Shown here: piece after piece, positions 63,610 to 64,000 of the stretch
How the letters are laid out: every line of letters starts with the position of its first letter
Position numbering within the stretch: the stretch's first letter is position 1
From: Litorimonas haliclonae
GTDB taxonomy: Bacteria > Pseudomonadota > Alphaproteobacteria > Caulobacterales > Maricaulaceae
DNA length: 64,000 nucleotides
NCBI RefSeq assembly: GCF_965138505.1
Contig: NZ_CBCSCO010000003.1
Coordinates: 186,001-250,000 of the forward strand
Reading direction: 5' to 3'
Position numbers and translations under genes: made by a program
Notes under the pieces: model-generated
Database searches by the model: none
Told to the model about the DNA's origin: nothing
Seen by the model: the letters and a program-made list of their open reading frames with translations, nothing else

Positions 63610-64000
63610 GTACATCTGCGCAAAAGAAGTCTGATATTTCTGCCCCCGATGTGACCGACAGGGTTCCTCCGCGTATCCTCGCTCTTTTTGAACGGATAGG
63701 GTACCATTTTCAGGACGCCGACCTTATTGAGCGCGCTCTAACCCATGCGTCCTACGGAGATGGTCGGCGCAAGAATGTGGATAATGAGCGTCTGGAATTT
63801 CTCGGCGATCGCGTTTTGGGTCTGCTGACGGCTAAGACCTTGTTCGACAAAACAAAATCCAAAGAAGGCGTTATGGCAACCCGCCTTAACGCGCTTGTGA
63901 GAAAAGAAACCTGCGCCCGCGTGGCCCAAACTATACGGCTTGGCGAAGCCTTACTGATGTCGTCGAGCGAAGAAAAGCAGGGCGGGCGCGAGAAGGTATC
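63606..64000 (+). CDS. rnc: Ribonuclease III, 5' part
   Basis: Double-strand RNA endonuclease; the window ends after about 131 codons. The catalytic signature NERLEFLGDRVLGL lies at residues 61-74 or so, with LTHASY before it. A 25-residue N-terminal extension (rich in Ser, Lys, Asp) precedes the domain. The ATG overlaps the lepB stop. The dsRNA-binding domain lies beyond the window. Confidence 0.93.
   Translation, partial: MSTSAQKKSDISAPDVTDRVPPRILALFERIGYHFQDADLIERALTHASYGDGRRKNVDNERLEFLGDRVLGLLTAKTLFDKTKSKEGVMATRLNALVRKETCARVAQTIRLGEALLMSSSEEKQGGREKV

Noticed and set aside
1..64000. tRNA, rRNA, CRISPR arrays, insertion sequences or prophage
   Set aside because: Reading both strands I found no tRNA-like cloverleaf, no regularly spaced repeats, and no transposase or phage protein; the region looks like core chromosome.

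Overview
The window is a stretch of an alphaproteobacterial chromosome of moderate GC (roughly half, judged by eye). No rRNA, tRNA, CRISPR array, phage or insertion sequence was recognised. Several gene orders are typical of Alphaproteobacteria: amidase-mrcA-prfB, rluD-rpoH, a SUF operon headed by iscR, and rpoZ-rsh-pyrE-pdxJ-acpS-lepB-rnc. A bactofilin gene next to an M23 peptidase gene, with A2M/PBP1c, a TonB receptor and a long two-helix coiled-coil protein, suggests a marine stalked or budding group near Hyphomonadaceae/Maricaulales. That placement is inference.

Region by region. 1-7.0 kb: cell-wall amidase, PBP1a, release factor 2 with an intact programmed frameshift, then bactofilin and M23 peptidase on the minus strand. 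7.1-17.1 kb: a ferritin-like protein and Bcp peroxiredoxin, a large AsmA-type envelope protein, tyrS, anmK, an M1 lipoprotein peptidase and an alpha/beta hydrolase. 17.1-27.0 kb: a SUF iron-sulfur operon (iscR, NifS/IscS-type desulfurase, sufB, sufC, sufD, sufS, sufT-like, sufA) carrying extra genes. Between sufB and sufC lie two mutually related unknown proteins and a RidA-like protein. Between sufD and sufS lie three very small two-helix membrane proteins related to one another. At the end lies a membrane-protein gene broken by a perfect 22-bp tandem duplication. 27.0-31.5 kb: a desaturase, a membrane protein/XRE pair behind two perfect operator dyads, a hemerythrin-like protein, rpoH and rluD. 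31.5-45.4 kb: a TonB receptor, a polar-scaffold-like coiled-coil protein, a CPBP protease, an Hpt protein, and the A2M/PBP1c pair. 45.3-58.3 kb: two different uracil-DNA glycosylase-type proteins, kbl-tdh-nitroreductase, an MFS transporter, an acyl-CoA ligase, a PLP dehydratase, a soluble lytic transglycosylase, dapA, smpB, a NYN protein and folK. 58.3-64 kb: rpoZ, rsh, pyrE, pdxJ, acpS, lepB and the start of rnc, which runs off the window.

The common themes are peptidoglycan synthesis, recycling and remodelling (amidase, PBP1a, PBP1c, M23, Slt, AnmK, DapA) and Fe-S assembly. The most unusual content is the cargo of the SUF operon. Other points worth attention are the 22-bp duplication, the double dyad before the XRE module, and a threonine dehydrogenase in which all four structural-zinc cysteines are replaced.
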